Positions 8,752 through 17,361 are shown, counted from the first letter of the stretch. The stretch is 64,000 nt of DNA from Aeromonas veronii bv. veronii (GCF_000820225.1 NZ_CDDK01000037.1:1-64000); one strand, 5' to 3'. The notes: generated by a model from the letters alone, not told the origin. Program-made: numbers and translations.

Positions 8752-9963
8752 ATGCCCCAATCGCCAACAGCTCAGGCTGCCGCCCTCTCTCCCCGTTTCC
8801 TGTTTATCCTGCTCGGTGCTCTGGCGGGTCTGACCCCGCTGGCGGTGGATATGTATCTGCCGGCCATTCCGGCCATCGCCCGGGATCTGGCCACCAGCAT
8901 CGACGGCGCCCAGCTCACCATCAGCGCCTTTCTGGGCGGCTTTGCCATCGGCCAGCTCTTCTACGGCCCGCTGGCCGACAGCTATGGCCGCAAGCCGGTG
9001 ATCCTGGCGGGGCTCATCATGTTTGCCATCGCCTCGGTGGGCTGCGCCATGGCGGACTCCCTGCCCGAATTGCTGGCCTATCGGATGTTGCAGGCGGCGG
9101 GCGGCGCGGCGGGCTCTGTGGTGGTCAATGCCCTGCTGCGCGATCTGTTCGAGAAGGATGCGTTTTCCCGCGCCATGTCGTTCGTCATTCTGGTGATGAC
9201 CCTGGCGCCGCTGGTGGCCCCTGTGGTGGGCGGCTATATCAGTGCCCACGCCGACTGGCGGGTGATCTTCTGGCTGCTGGTGGGGATCAGCCTGCTGATC
9301 TGTCTGGTGATGCAGTGGAAAATTCAGGAGACCCTGAAACCGGAACATCGCCAACCCCTTAATCTGGGCCAGATCCTCAAGAACTACTGGGGGGTGCTCT
9401 CCCATCGCGGCGCCATGGGTTATGTGCTGTGCGGCTCCCTCTCCAGCTCCGGCATGTTCGCTTTCTTAAGCGGCTCCCCTTACGTCTATATCGAGTACTT
9501 CAAGGTGCCGACCGAGCACTACGGCTGGCTGTTTGGCCTCAATATTCTGCTGATGATGGTGGTCACCTTCGTCAACAGCCGACTGGTGAAAGGGGTGGGC
9601 GCCGAGCGGATGCTGCAATACGGTCTGCTGGTGCTGCCCTGCGCGGGCGCCCTGCTGGTCTACAACGCCTGGAGCCAGACCGGCGGTCTGTGGGGCATCG
9701 TCATTCCGGTGGTACTGTTTGTCGGCCATATCAGTCTGGTGGGCGCCAACGCCATGACCGGCCTGATGGGCCACTTCCCGCAATCTGCGGGCACCGCCTC
9801 GGCACTGGCGGGCACCCTGCGCTTTGGCATCGGCGCCCTGGTCGGCATTCTGGTCAACCTCAATCCGCCCCACTCGCCGCTGCCCATGGCCATCGCCATC
9901 GCCTGCTGCGGGGTGGGTTCGACTCTGAGTTACTGGCTGCTGACCGGCAAGCGAGGCGATTGA
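8752..9963 (+). CDS. bcr: Bcr/CflA-family MFS multidrug exporter
   Basis: 403-residue, twelve-helix major facilitator of the drug:H+ antiporter-1 group. The N-terminal stretch LAVDMYLPAIPAIA is typical of Bcr/CflA proteins, and motif A (GPLADSYGRKP, residues 72-82) lies between helices 2 and 3. It is expected to export drugs such as bicyclomycin, or sulfonamides, across the inner membrane. I chose the ATG at 8752 over an upstream in-frame start because the upstream part overlaps the preceding gene and has no family similarity. A bidirectional terminator follows. Confidence 0.85.
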   Translation: MPQSPTAQAAALSPRFLFILLGALAGLTPLAVDMYLPAIPAIARDLATSIDGAQLTISAFLGGFAIGQLFYGPLADSYGRKPVILAGLIMFAIASVGCAMADSLPELLAYRMLQAAGGAAGSVVVNALLRDLFEKDAFSRAMSFVILVMTLAPLVAPVVGGYISAHADWRVIFWLLVGISLLICLVMQWKIQETLKPEHRQPLNLGQILKNYWGVLSHRGAMGYVLCGSLSSSGMFAFLSGSPYVYIEYFKVPTEHYGWLFGLNILLMMVVTFVNSRLVKGVGAERMLQYGLLVLPCAGALLVYNAWSQTGGLWGIVIPVVLFVGHISLVGANAMTGLMGHFPQSAGTASALAGTLRFGIGALVGILVNLNPPHSPLPMAIAIACCGVGSTLSYWLLTGKRGD

Positions 9964-9990
9964 TCCCCCTCCCCCCTGTCAGGAAAACGA

Positions 9991-10018
9991 AAGAGGCTTC
10001 CATCAACGGAAGCCTCTT
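9991..10018. terminator. Bidirectional terminator between bcr and nhaD
   Basis: AAGAGGCTTCC (9991-10001) pairs with GGAAGCCTCTT (10008-10018) around a six-base loop, with A-rich and T-rich flanks on the two sides. It serves the convergent bcr and nhaD genes. Confidence 0.85.
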
Positions 10019-10039
10019 TTCGTACTGGCGGCCAGACGT

Positions 10040-11464
10040 TCAGAACTGGGCGCTGTTGAGCCAGAGGTGCGCCCCTATGCTCACCAGATAACCGAGCAAG
10101 ATGGCAGGCAGCCACTTCAGGTGGCCAAAGAAGGTATACATGCCATGGGCCTGCCCCATCAGGGCAACACCGGCCGCAGAGCCGATGGAGAGCAGGCTGC
10201 CGCCCACTCCGGCAGTCAGGGTCACCAGCAGCCACTGCCCCAGCGCCATATCCGGATTCATCGACAGCACGGCAAACATCACGGGAATGTTGTCGATGAC
10301 GGAAGACAAGACCCCGATGAAGATGTTGGCCATGGTGGGATCCCCAGCGTCATACAACCAGTGTGATACCAGCTCCAGATACCCCATAAAGCCCAGCCCA
10401 CCGACACACATCACCACCCCGTAGAAGAAGAGCAGGGTATCCCACTCCGCCTTGGCCACCTTGTTGAACACGTCAAATGGCACCACAGAACCCAGACTGC
10501 GCAACCGCACCTCATCACCATTGCGTTCATAGAGCGCACGCTTGCGGGCAAGGGATCGCGGCAGTGATTTGCGCAAATAGAAGCCGAAAAACTGCAGATA
10601 ACCGAGCCCCAGCATCATGCCCAGTACGGGTGGCAGATGGAGGAAACTGTGGCATAGCACCGCCGTGATGATGGTCAGCAAGAACAGCGCGACGATGCGG
10701 CGGGCCCCCCGCTTGAGATCAACCACCTCGTTATCAGCCTCCGGCACATGACGCGGCACCATCAGGCTCATCAGGATGGCCGGGACCAGAAAATTGAGCA
10801 GAGAGGGAATAAGCAGGGTGAAGAACTGGCCAAATTGCACCTTGCCCGCCTGCCACACCATCAGGGTGGTGATATCGCCAAAGGGACTGAACGCCCCTCC
10901 GGCGTTGGCGGCGATCACTATGTTGATGCAGGCAAGATTGACAAAACGCCGATCACCATTGGCCACCTTCAACACCACGGCGCACATCAAGAGCGCAGTG
11001 GTCAGGTTGTCTGCCACCGGCGAAATACAAAAAGCAAGCCCGCCGGTCAACCAGAACAGGGTGCGCAGGTGAAAGCCGGATCGCACCAGCCAGGCGCGCA
11101 GGGCATCGAACAGCCGCCGATCCTCCATGGCGTTGATATAGGTCATCGCCACCAGCAGGAACAGCATCAGCTCGGCATATTCCAGCAAGGTATGGCGGAA
11201 GGCCTGTTCGGCCGCAGGGCTCATCCCCTGCTGTGCATAGGCGATACCGATCAGGATCCAGATCACCCCGGCGGCCACCAGCACGGGTTTGGACTTGCGC
11301 AGTTGCAGATACTCTTCAGCCATCACCAGGGCGTAGGCCAACACAAACAATCCGACACAAAAAAGTCCGATTGAAGAGGATGTCAACAGAACAGGGCCAC
11401 TACTGGCATGGGCGGGAGGGATAAACAGGGACAGCAGCAAAATAACAGGGGTGAGCGCAGACAT
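10040..11464 (-). CDS. nhaD: NhaD-type Na+/H+ antiporter
   Basis: 474-residue polytopic membrane protein of the NhaD branch of the ion transporter superfamily. It begins with a signal-like segment (to about residue 20) and has about twelve membrane helices. The conserved SPVADNLTTALL and GGAFSPFGDITTLMVW segments are present. It exchanges internal sodium (or lithium) for protons, supporting salt and alkali tolerance. Ribosome binding site AGGAAG upstream. The promoter region carries two perfect inverted repeats (11504-11533 and 11534-11550), probably regulatory. Confidence 0.87.
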   Translation of the reverse strand: MSALTPVILLLSLFIPPAHASSGPVLLTSSSIGLFCVGLFVLAYALVMAEEYLQLRKSKPVLVAAGVIWILIGIAYAQQGMSPAAEQAFRHTLLEYAELMLFLLVAMTYINAMEDRRLFDALRAWLVRSGFHLRTLFWLTGGLAFCISPVADNLTTALLMCAVVLKVANGDRRFVNLACINIVIAANAGGAFSPFGDITTLMVWQAGKVQFGQFFTLLIPSLLNFLVPAILMSLMVPRHVPEADNEVVDLKRGARRIVALFLLTIITAVLCHSFLHLPPVLGMMLGLGYLQFFGFYLRKSLPRSLARKRALYERNGDEVRLRSLGSVVPFDVFNKVAKAEWDTLLFFYGVVMCVGGLGFMGYLELVSHWLYDAGDPTMANIFIGVLSSVIDNIPVMFAVLSMNPDMALGQWLLVTLTAGVGGSLLSIGSAAGVALMGQAHGMYTFFGHLKWLPAILLGYLVSIGAHLWLNSAQF

Positions 11465-11503
11465 GGTCTCTTCCTTTTAGAACCGTCTGGCAATGATGCT
11501 AGC

Positions 11504-11550
11504 ACCTGGATGAAAAGAAAAATTCATCCAGGTCAATTAACGCTTAATTG
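11504..11550 (-). promoter_or_regulatory. Two adjacent perfect inverted repeats ahead of nhaD
   Basis: ACCTGGATGAA (11504-11514) pairs with TTCATCCAGGT (11523-11533), a perfect 11-bp stem over an A-rich loop. Directly beside it CAATTAA (11534-11540) and TTAATTG (11544-11550) form a 7-bp palindrome with a CGC centre. The first could be an RNA hairpin in the nhaD leader or a terminator for the upstream gene. The second looks like a repressor or activator site. Confidence 0.5.
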
Positions 11551-11571
11551 GTTGGCTATCGAAACGCGGGA

Positions 11572-12039
11572 TTATTTCTTGCCGAAACCCGACTGCTTGA
11601 GGGTATAGCCTGCGCTGTTTTGCCAGGCATCCAGACCGCTGCGGTTATTGCCCGCCACCAGACTGGCGGCCAGACTCGGGCTGTTGAACAGCTGATCGGC
11701 GGTAAAGACAAAGCCGCCCTGACTGCGGTGCACTATAACCCCCTTCTCCAGCAGTTCGTGACGCAGCTCGATCACCGCTTCACGCAAAGAGGCGGCATCC
11801 TCGCCATTGGCGGTGGAACCGGCCAGCACCATAAAGCCCGGATTTTGCCGCTTGCCCACCGGATAACCGTGGGCCTCGGCCCCTTTGCCGTTGAAGTGGT
11901 AGAGCTCGCGCTCCCCCGGCCGGTTGTCGGAGAGTGCCTTTTGCAGGGTCATCAGCTCGTTGTAGATCTCGATGGGGACGACGGCAGCCTGCTTGTTGCC
12001 CTTGCTATCGATGATAAAACTGACTTGCTTGTGTAACAT
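11572..12039 (-). CDS. DUF4357-domain protein with antitoxin-like N-terminus
   Basis: 155-residue cytoplasmic protein. Residues 1-35 (FIIDSKGNKQAAVVPIEIYNEL) resemble the beta-hairpin/helix start of Phd/YefM-type antitoxins. The C-terminal 60 residues match DUF4357: a PSLAASLVAGNNRSGLDAW stretch and a terminal aromatic/glycine tail. DUF4357 is of unknown function and often found at the end of GIY-YIG or restriction-related proteins. No toxin gene is adjacent. It lies upstream of nhaD on the same strand, 107 bases away, and may or may not be cotranscribed with it. Confidence 0.65.
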   Translation of the reverse strand: MLHKQVSFIIDSKGNKQAAVVPIEIYNELMTLQKALSDNRPGERELYHFNGKGAEAHGYPVGKRQNPGFMVLAGSTANGEDAASLREAVIELRHELLEKGVIVHRSQGGFVFTADQLFNSPSLAASLVAGNNRSGLDAWQNSAGYTLKQSGFGKK

Positions 12040-12128
12040 CCTTGCTCATCCTGTGACCCATGGAAGCCCCTATTCTAACCACCTCGGGCAAGCGGGATCC
12101 AGCGAGGATCCACTGCTCTTTTGCCGCC

Positions 12129-12175
12129 TTGATCACTAACTGGCACTCTTGATCAACCGTAAGGGGTGTTGATCA
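12129..12175. promoter_or_regulatory. Three TTGATCA boxes at exact 20-bp spacing
   Basis: TTGATCA occurs at 12129-12135, 12149-12155 and 12169-12175, each containing the palindrome TGATCA. The 20-bp period is close to two helical turns, so bound proteins would stack on one DNA face. The array sits 62-108 bases upstream of the ABC operon start and is probably its operator. The regulator is unknown. Confidence 0.55.
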
Positions 12176-12236
12176 TTGCTGGCCGTGCTAGCGTACCAAG
12201 CATGATGAAAGCCATTGACCATCAAACGGTTATCCC

Positions 12237-12917
12237 ATGCTGACCCTGCGCAACCTCTGCAAGAGCTTCGATAACGGCAGTGAACGACTGCCGCTGTTCC
12301 ACCATCTCGATCTCGCCCTCCCCGCTGGCGAGATCACCCTGCTGCTGGGCCAAAGCGGCTGCGGCAAGTCGACCCTGCTCAATCTGATCGCCGGGCTGAT
12401 TGCACCGGATGAAGGGGAGATCTGGCTGGGGGAGACCCGGATCGACACCCGATCCCCCGACGAGCGGGCACGCCTGCGGGGTCGCCATTTCGGTATCGTC
12501 TATCAGGATTTCAACCTGCTGCCGACCCTCAACGTGGCCGAGAATCTGGCCCTGCCTCTGGCCATCAACGCTCTGCCACCAGATGAGACAAAGATTGACC
12601 AGTTGCTGCATCGGCTCGATATGAGCCACAAGCGCCATGCCTGGCCGGAGCAGCTCTCCGGCGGTCAGCGTCAGCGGGTGGCGCTGGCCCGCGCCCTGAT
12701 CCATCAACCCAGTTGGCTGCTCGCCGACGAACCCACCGGCAGCCTCGATGAGCACAATGCCGAACAGGTGATGGCGTTGATGGTGGCGGCGGTACGGGGC
12801 ACCGGCGCCGGCTTGCTGCTAGTGAGCCACAACCCGACCTATGCCGCCTTGGCCGACAGGGTGCTGCGCCTTGAAGGGGGCCAACTTATCGAGCTCAAGG
12901 GGCCACGTCATGACTAA
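12237..12917 (+). CDS. ABC transporter ATPase, LolD/AttE-like
   Basis: 226-residue ATPase subunit. Walker A is GQSGCGKST (residues 39-47), the Q-loop is VYQDFN (about 88-93), the ABC signature LSGGQ is at 140-144, and Walker B LLADEP is at 161-166. This is the LolD/MacB-type class that powers FtsX-like permeases. The next gene is such a permease and the third is an AttH lipocalin-like protein, so the set matches the AttEFGH arrangement. Such systems move lipids or lipoproteins, or extract substrates from the membrane; the actual substrate here is unknown. The operon is preceded by the phased TTGATCA boxes. Confidence 0.83.
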   Translation: MLTLRNLCKSFDNGSERLPLFHHLDLALPAGEITLLLGQSGCGKSTLLNLIAGLIAPDEGEIWLGETRIDTRSPDERARLRGRHFGIVYQDFNLLPTLNVAENLALPLAINALPPDETKIDQLLHRLDMSHKRHAWPEQLSGGQRQRVALARALIHQPSWLLADEPTGSLDEHNAEQVMALMVAAVRGTGAGLLLVSHNPTYAALADRVLRLEGGQLIELKGPRHD

Positions 12918-12947
12918 ACGGCGACTGCGCCAGCCGGAGACACGCTG

Positions 12948-15377
12948 ATGCTGCCACTCAAAGCGCTGCTGCGCCTCTATCGCAGTCACCCCTGGTTGCT
13001 GCTGATGAGTCTGGCAGGGCTGGTATTGGGGGTGTCGCTGGTGGTGGCCATCGAGCTGCTCAATCACAGTGCTCGCACCAACTTTGTCGCCGCCCGCAGC
13101 CAGCTGGCAGGGGAAGCCAACTACCGGCTGGCCCCCGCTGGCGGGCTGGATGAGCAGCTTTACGTGCAGCTGGTGACCAGCCAGCCCGCCCTCGATGCCA
13201 TGCCCCAGATCCATGGCTGGCTCAAAGATGAAGAGGGGCGCAGCTTTCAACTGCTGGGAATGGATCTCTTCAACCCCGGCCCCCTGCGCCAGCTGTTTGG
13301 CGCCCAAACCGCGAGCGAGCCCGACTTTTCCCTCAACCGTGCCGACAGCATCTGGCTGGCGGCCCCCGAGGCTCATCGCCTTGGCTGGCAAGCAGGCCAG
13401 AGCCGACGCTTTGTCTTGGGCGGCAGTGATGGTACAAGCCCCCGAACCCTGACCCTGACACTGGCGGGCACCTTTGAACCGGGCGCCGTGCCCATGGAGC
13501 GGCTGCTGATAACCGATATCGGCCTCGCCCAGCCGCTGCTGGATAAAGCGGGTCGGCTCGATCGCATCGTCTTCAAGCTAAGCGAATCAGAGGCTCGCAC
13601 CCTGCAGGCCCCCCTGCAAACCCGTTACCCTAACCAGCCTTTGTGGCTTGAGCCCATCAGCCCGGCGCTCGATGCCAGCCAGCTTGGCGATGCGCTGGCC
13701 CTTAACCTGACGGCGCTGTCATTGCTCGCCATGGCGGTGGGATTGTTTCTGGTGTTCAACGCCCAGCGCTTCGTGCAGAGCGTGCGCCGTCCCCAGCTGG
13801 CCCAGCTGATCATTCTGGGGATGGGGCCGAGCCGGGTACTGCGTTGGCTCATTCTGGAGCTGCTTATTCTCGCCACCATCGGCACCCTGCTCGGGGTGCT
13901 GCTCGGCAGCCTGTTGGCGCTGGCGCTGATGGGGCAGCTCACCCAGGCGCTGGCCGATCTCTATGGGCCCAACCCCATCGATCTGCTTCGCCTCTCCCCT
14001 GTGAGCCTGCTCAAGGCACTGTTGATCGGGCTGCTCGGCACGCTGGCCGCCAACCTGCCCGGCTGGTGGCAACTGCTGCGCCAATCCCCCCTCGAACTGC
14101 GAGCGGGAAGCAGCCGCCCCCCCGCTCACCCGTGGCGACGGCGCGTGCTGGCCATCGCCATCTTGCTGCTGTGCGCTCTGTGCCTGTGGTTGCCGCAAAC
14201 GGGTCTGACCGGCGCCCTGTTTATCGCCGGCGGCTGGCTGCTGGCCATGTCGCTCTGGCTACCCGATGCCCTGCGCGGCCTGCTTGGCTGGTTGCGACGG
14301 CGTGCGGGTGGCCCCCTCACCGCCCGACTCGGGGTGGCCGAGACTCTCTATCACCTCGATCGCACCGCTATCGCGGTGATGGCGTTGCAGCTCGCCATCG
14401 CGGCAGCCATCGGCATCGGGGTCATGGTGTCGAGTTTTCGCTCCAGCGTGGAGATCTGGCTCGGCCAGCGTCTGGCCGCCGATCTCTATGTCACCGCCCC
14501 CAAGGGGGTAGCGGGCAGCAAGGGCACCTTGAGCGAAGCGACCCTTAAGACCCTGCTCGCCAACCCGCTGGTGAGCGCCGCCTCGCGCCGCTCGGTGCAT
14601 CCTGCCCGCTGGCAGGGGCAGCCCATCGAGTGGGCGCAGATGGACTTTATCCCCCAGCTTAAAGCGGCCTATCCGCTGCTGACAGGACGCTGGCCGACCC
14701 GTCCTGACGAGGTGCTGGCGAGCGAACCGCTGACGGTGCGCCTCGGGGTCAAAGTGGGCCAGACATTGGCAATCAGCGGCGAGCAGGGGCCAAGGCAGTT
14801 CACTGTCACCGGCGTCTATCAGGACTACGGCAGCGACAAGGGGCAGATCCTGCATGCCTTCGAGGCGGGGGCGGTGCAATCCCTCGCCCTCTTTAGCAAC
14901 GACCCCGAACAACTGGCCGATCGCCTGCGCGAGCGCTTTGGCGAGCAGCTCAATCTGCTCTCAGCCCCCGCCATTCACAGCGCGGCGCTCAAGGTGTTTG
15001 ACCAGACCTTTGTGGTGACCGAGCTATTGAAACTGCTGATCCTTGGCATCGCCTTTGTCGGGATCGGCTCGGCCTTTATGGTACTGGGGCTGGCACGCCG
15101 TGGCGAGCTGCAGACCTTGCAGAGTCTGGGCTTGAGCCCCCGCCACTGCCGCCAGCTGCTGGTGTGGCAAGGGGCGGGATTGGGGCTGCTCACCGCCCTG
15201 CTGGCACTGCCGGTGGGGTATGGCCTCGCCTGGGTGCTGATCGAGGTGGTTAACCCCCGCGCCTTTGGCTGGCGCCTCGCCTTCGAGGCCGCCCCCCTTC
15301 ATGCGGTCACCGCCCTGTTGCTGGCACCGGTCTGTGGCGCATTGGCATCCTGGTATGCGGCAAGGAGAGTGGTATGA
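12948..15377 (+). CDS. FtsX-family ABC permease, long two-module form
   Basis: 809-residue inner-membrane permease. A first helix (about 14-34) is followed by a large periplasmic domain. Helices near 247-272, 295-325 and 345-366 form one FtsX module. Two central helices (about 396-436) and a second periplasmic domain precede a final module at about 680-800. It thus looks like the AttF and AttG permeases joined in one chain. It partners the upstream ATPase, and its stop overlaps the start of the AttH-like gene (ATGA at 15374). Function: ATP-driven transport or extraction of an envelope substrate that is not known. Confidence 0.8.
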   Translation: MLPLKALLRLYRSHPWLLLMSLAGLVLGVSLVVAIELLNHSARTNFVAARSQLAGEANYRLAPAGGLDEQLYVQLVTSQPALDAMPQIHGWLKDEEGRSFQLLGMDLFNPGPLRQLFGAQTASEPDFSLNRADSIWLAAPEAHRLGWQAGQSRRFVLGGSDGTSPRTLTLTLAGTFEPGAVPMERLLITDIGLAQPLLDKAGRLDRIVFKLSESEARTLQAPLQTRYPNQPLWLEPISPALDASQLGDALALNLTALSLLAMAVGLFLVFNAQRFVQSVRRPQLAQLIILGMGPSRVLRWLILELLILATIGTLLGVLLGSLLALALMGQLTQALADLYGPNPIDLLRLSPVSLLKALLIGLLGTLAANLPGWWQLLRQSPLELRAGSSRPPAHPWRRRVLAIAILLLCALCLWLPQTGLTGALFIAGGWLLAMSLWLPDALRGLLGWLRRRAGGPLTARLGVAETLYHLDRTAIAVMALQLAIAAAIGIGVMVSSFRSSVEIWLGQRLAADLYVTAPKGVAGSKGTLSEATLKTLLANPLVSAASRRSVHPARWQGQPIEWAQMDFIPQLKAAYPLLTGRWPTRPDEVLASEPLTVRLGVKVGQTLAISGEQGPRQFTVTGVYQDYGSDKGQILHAFEAGAVQSLALFSNDPEQLADRLRERFGEQLNLLSAPAIHSAALKVFDQTFVVTELLKLLILGIAFVGIGSAFMVLGLARRGELQTLQSLGLSPRHCRQLLVWQGAGLGLLTALLALPVGYGLAWVLIEVVNPRAFGWRLAFEAAPLHAVTALLLAPVCGALASWYAARRVV

Positions 15378-16459
15378 AACAGATAAAAGGGTGGCCGCTG
15401 GCGCTGGGTATGCTCTGGACGCTCTATAGCGGGGCTATCGCTGCCAGCGATCTGGGCGCCCTACTCGGCGGTGGCAACGACAGTTTTAAAAAGGTGCAGC
15501 CGGGGCAAACCATCCAATTGCCGGAGGATCACGCCGCCCACCCCGATTACCGCTCCGAGTGGTGGTATCTCACCGGCAACCTCAAGGATGAACAGGGGCG
15601 TGAATATGGCATGCAGTGGACCCTGTTTAGGCAGGGTATCGAGCAAGAACTCCGCACCAGCAACCCCTGGCTCACTCCCCAGCTCTGGCTGGCCCAGTTT
15701 GCCATCACGGATCTCGATCGTGGCAGCCACCAGCAAGATGAACGGGCCAGTCGGCAGGGGCCGGGACTGGCGGGGGCCAGCGGCGGCCAATATTGGCTCA
15801 GAGAGTGGCGGCTTACCTCGCAAGGGGCCGCGCTCTTCCCCGCCACCCTCAAGGTGCAGAGCAAGATTGGCGAGCTGAACCTCACCGTCACTGCCGCCAA
15901 GCCGCTGGTGCTGCAAGGCAAGGCCGGCTACAGCGAGAAGAGCCCGGGCAACGCCTCCTTTTACTACTCCTACCCGCGCCTCACTCTTCGCGGCACCCTG
16001 ACTCGTGATGGCGAGACCAGCTCCGTCACCGGACAAGGCTGGTTTGATCACGAGTGGAGCAGCTCGGTATTAGCCGAATGGCAATCGGGTTGGGACTGGT
16101 TTTCGCTGCAACTGGCCGATGGCCGCGAGCTGATGCTGTTTCGCCTGCGCACCAAATCGGGACGCGCTAATCCCGAGAACCAGCCCGAAAACCGCTACGG
16201 CATCTTGATTGAGCGGGATGGCAGCAGCCGGGTGCTCGCCCCCGACACGATTCACCTGACGCCGGGCAACACCTGGCGCGGCCCCAAGGGGCAGAATTAC
16301 CCCGTCGAGTGGCAGCTAAACGCCGCCGGAATGAGCCTCACCATCAAAGCCCGTCAGCCCAATCAGGCCATGACAGGTCGCTTTGACTACTGGGAGGGAG
16401 CTGTCTCTGTCTCGGGGGATGCCAAGGGGGTCGGCTATCTGGAGATGACCGGCTACTGA
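15374..16459 (+). CDS. AttH-like lipocalin-type periplasmic protein
   Basis: 361-residue exported protein with a signal peptide ending near residue 24 (GAIAA-SD). The body matches the AttH / CrtC-type carotenoid 1,2-hydratase-like fold, a double lipocalin-like barrel. Visible hallmarks are SEWWYLTGNL near residue 56 and GWFDHEWSSS near 220. In AttEFGH systems AttH is the extracytoplasmic partner of the ABC permease and is thought to bind a lipidic ligand. It overlaps the permease gene by four bases, so co-expression is nearly certain. Enzymatic activity is not implied by the fold alone. Confidence 0.78.
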   Translation: MKQIKGWPLALGMLWTLYSGAIAASDLGALLGGGNDSFKKVQPGQTIQLPEDHAAHPDYRSEWWYLTGNLKDEQGREYGMQWTLFRQGIEQELRTSNPWLTPQLWLAQFAITDLDRGSHQQDERASRQGPGLAGASGGQYWLREWRLTSQGAALFPATLKVQSKIGELNLTVTAAKPLVLQGKAGYSEKSPGNASFYYSYPRLTLRGTLTRDGETSSVTGQGWFDHEWSSSVLAEWQSGWDWFSLQLADGRELMLFRLRTKSGRANPENQPENRYGILIERDGSSRVLAPDTIHLTPGNTWRGPKGQNYPVEWQLNAAGMSLTIKARQPNQAMTGRFDYWEGAVSVSGDAKGVGYLEMTGY

Positions 16460-16760
16460 GCCATGCAGATATTAGGAAATGAGTTTGTTTACCCGATATC
16501 TGAATGACTTTCTCTTACCACACCCAATAGATTGAAAACACAGGGATTTAATTCCCAGATAAAATAGCAGAAATCCACCGTACGCAAAGTGTCAGATCTT
16601 GCAGTTGATACTTTTACAGATAGCATTGTATATCTATCTAAAATATAAAAGCTTTCATAAATTTAATTTCAGCAGTGCCCTTGATGACAATTTAATTCAT
16701 CCATTCGGCCTCTTCGAAATTAAAAAGCAGCATCATTACTAAAGATTATAGGATGATAAT
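16460..16760. other. AT-rich intergenic stretch ahead of an orphan gene
   Basis: About 300 bases, visibly much richer in A and T than the flanking operons, without an open frame of note. A possible promoter is TTGATA (16605-16610) and TATATC (16629-16634) with an 18-base spacer, but such matches are easy to find in AT-rich DNA. Confidence 0.4.
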
Positions 16761-17126
16761 ATGGGAAGTTTAACTATAGTGAATGCCTTGGGTGTTGATG
16801 TAGAAATTATCGAAGCAAGCCCTTATCAATTCATGACCCTGACCATCAAGAATGGCCAGTCAGCAGTGGCAAACGTTGCAACCAACTTTGAACGATTCAT
16901 ATTAAAAATCAGAGTGCTGGGTAATATATACTTCTACGACCTTAATAAAGGTCATTGGTATGGTGGTGATGGTGACAATCACTATCCTAACCCCAGCAGC
17001 AAAGTAAATATCATTTTGACTGGCGATAGAGGAAGTTATATTGAGACCAGCTACAACTATGCTGCTGATAATACAACGACCATGTGCAAGTATGCATCAG
17101 ATACCAAAGCATTGGATAAAATCTAA
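16761..17126 (+). CDS. Orphan small protein in AT-rich island
   Basis: 121-residue protein that I do not recognise. The sequence alternates hydrophobic and polar residues (SLTIVNALGVDVEII, LTIKNGQ, LKIRVLGNIYFYDL), suggesting a compact beta-sandwich. It has one cysteine, no signal peptide and no membrane segment. AGGA lies seven bases before the ATG. Codon use is AT-rich (ATA, TTA, AAT), unlike its neighbours, which suggests recent acquisition. A good terminator follows at 17185. A secreted-toxin or lectin-like beta protein is possible, but nothing in the sequence shows it. Confidence 0.6.
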   Translation: MGSLTIVNALGVDVEIIEASPYQFMTLTIKNGQSAVANVATNFERFILKIRVLGNIYFYDLNKGHWYGGDGDNHYPNPSSKVNIILTGDRGSYIETSYNYAADNTTTMCKYASDTKALDKI

Positions 17127-17184
17127 ATCCTTTCCCTGATACATTTCAAGCTTGTGCCAATCTGTACAGATCCAGTTATCACCT

Positions 17185-17207
17185 GACACCGGCCTCAAAC
17201 CGGTGTC
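17185..17207 (+). terminator. Rho-independent terminator after the orphan gene
   Basis: GACACCGG (17185-17192) pairs with CCGGTGTC (17200-17207), loop CCTCAAA, followed directly by TTTTT on the plus strand. Confidence 0.8.
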
Positions 17208-17210
17208 TTT

Positions 17211-17344
17211 TTACGCTACTTTAATGCGCACTTCCTTCGGTATCAATTTCAGAACCCTCTTGAACATGCTGTAGAGGGTCTGACCCTCCATAATCCAACC
17301 CTGATGTGGCCGCAGCCAGGTAGCTATCCAGGACTGTCTGCATC
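17211..17344 (-). pseudogene. Unidentified decayed coding fragment
   Basis: The minus strand reads an open stretch of about 40 codons ending at TAA 17211-17213. It includes WIATWLRPHQ and ends KLIPKEVRIKVA. It lacks a start codon with a ribosome binding site and follows immediately on the decayed VOC gene. It may be the remnant C-terminus of another gene. The family is not recognised, and chance cannot be excluded. Confidence 0.25.
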
Positions 17345-17361
17345 TACTCTACCGACTCATA

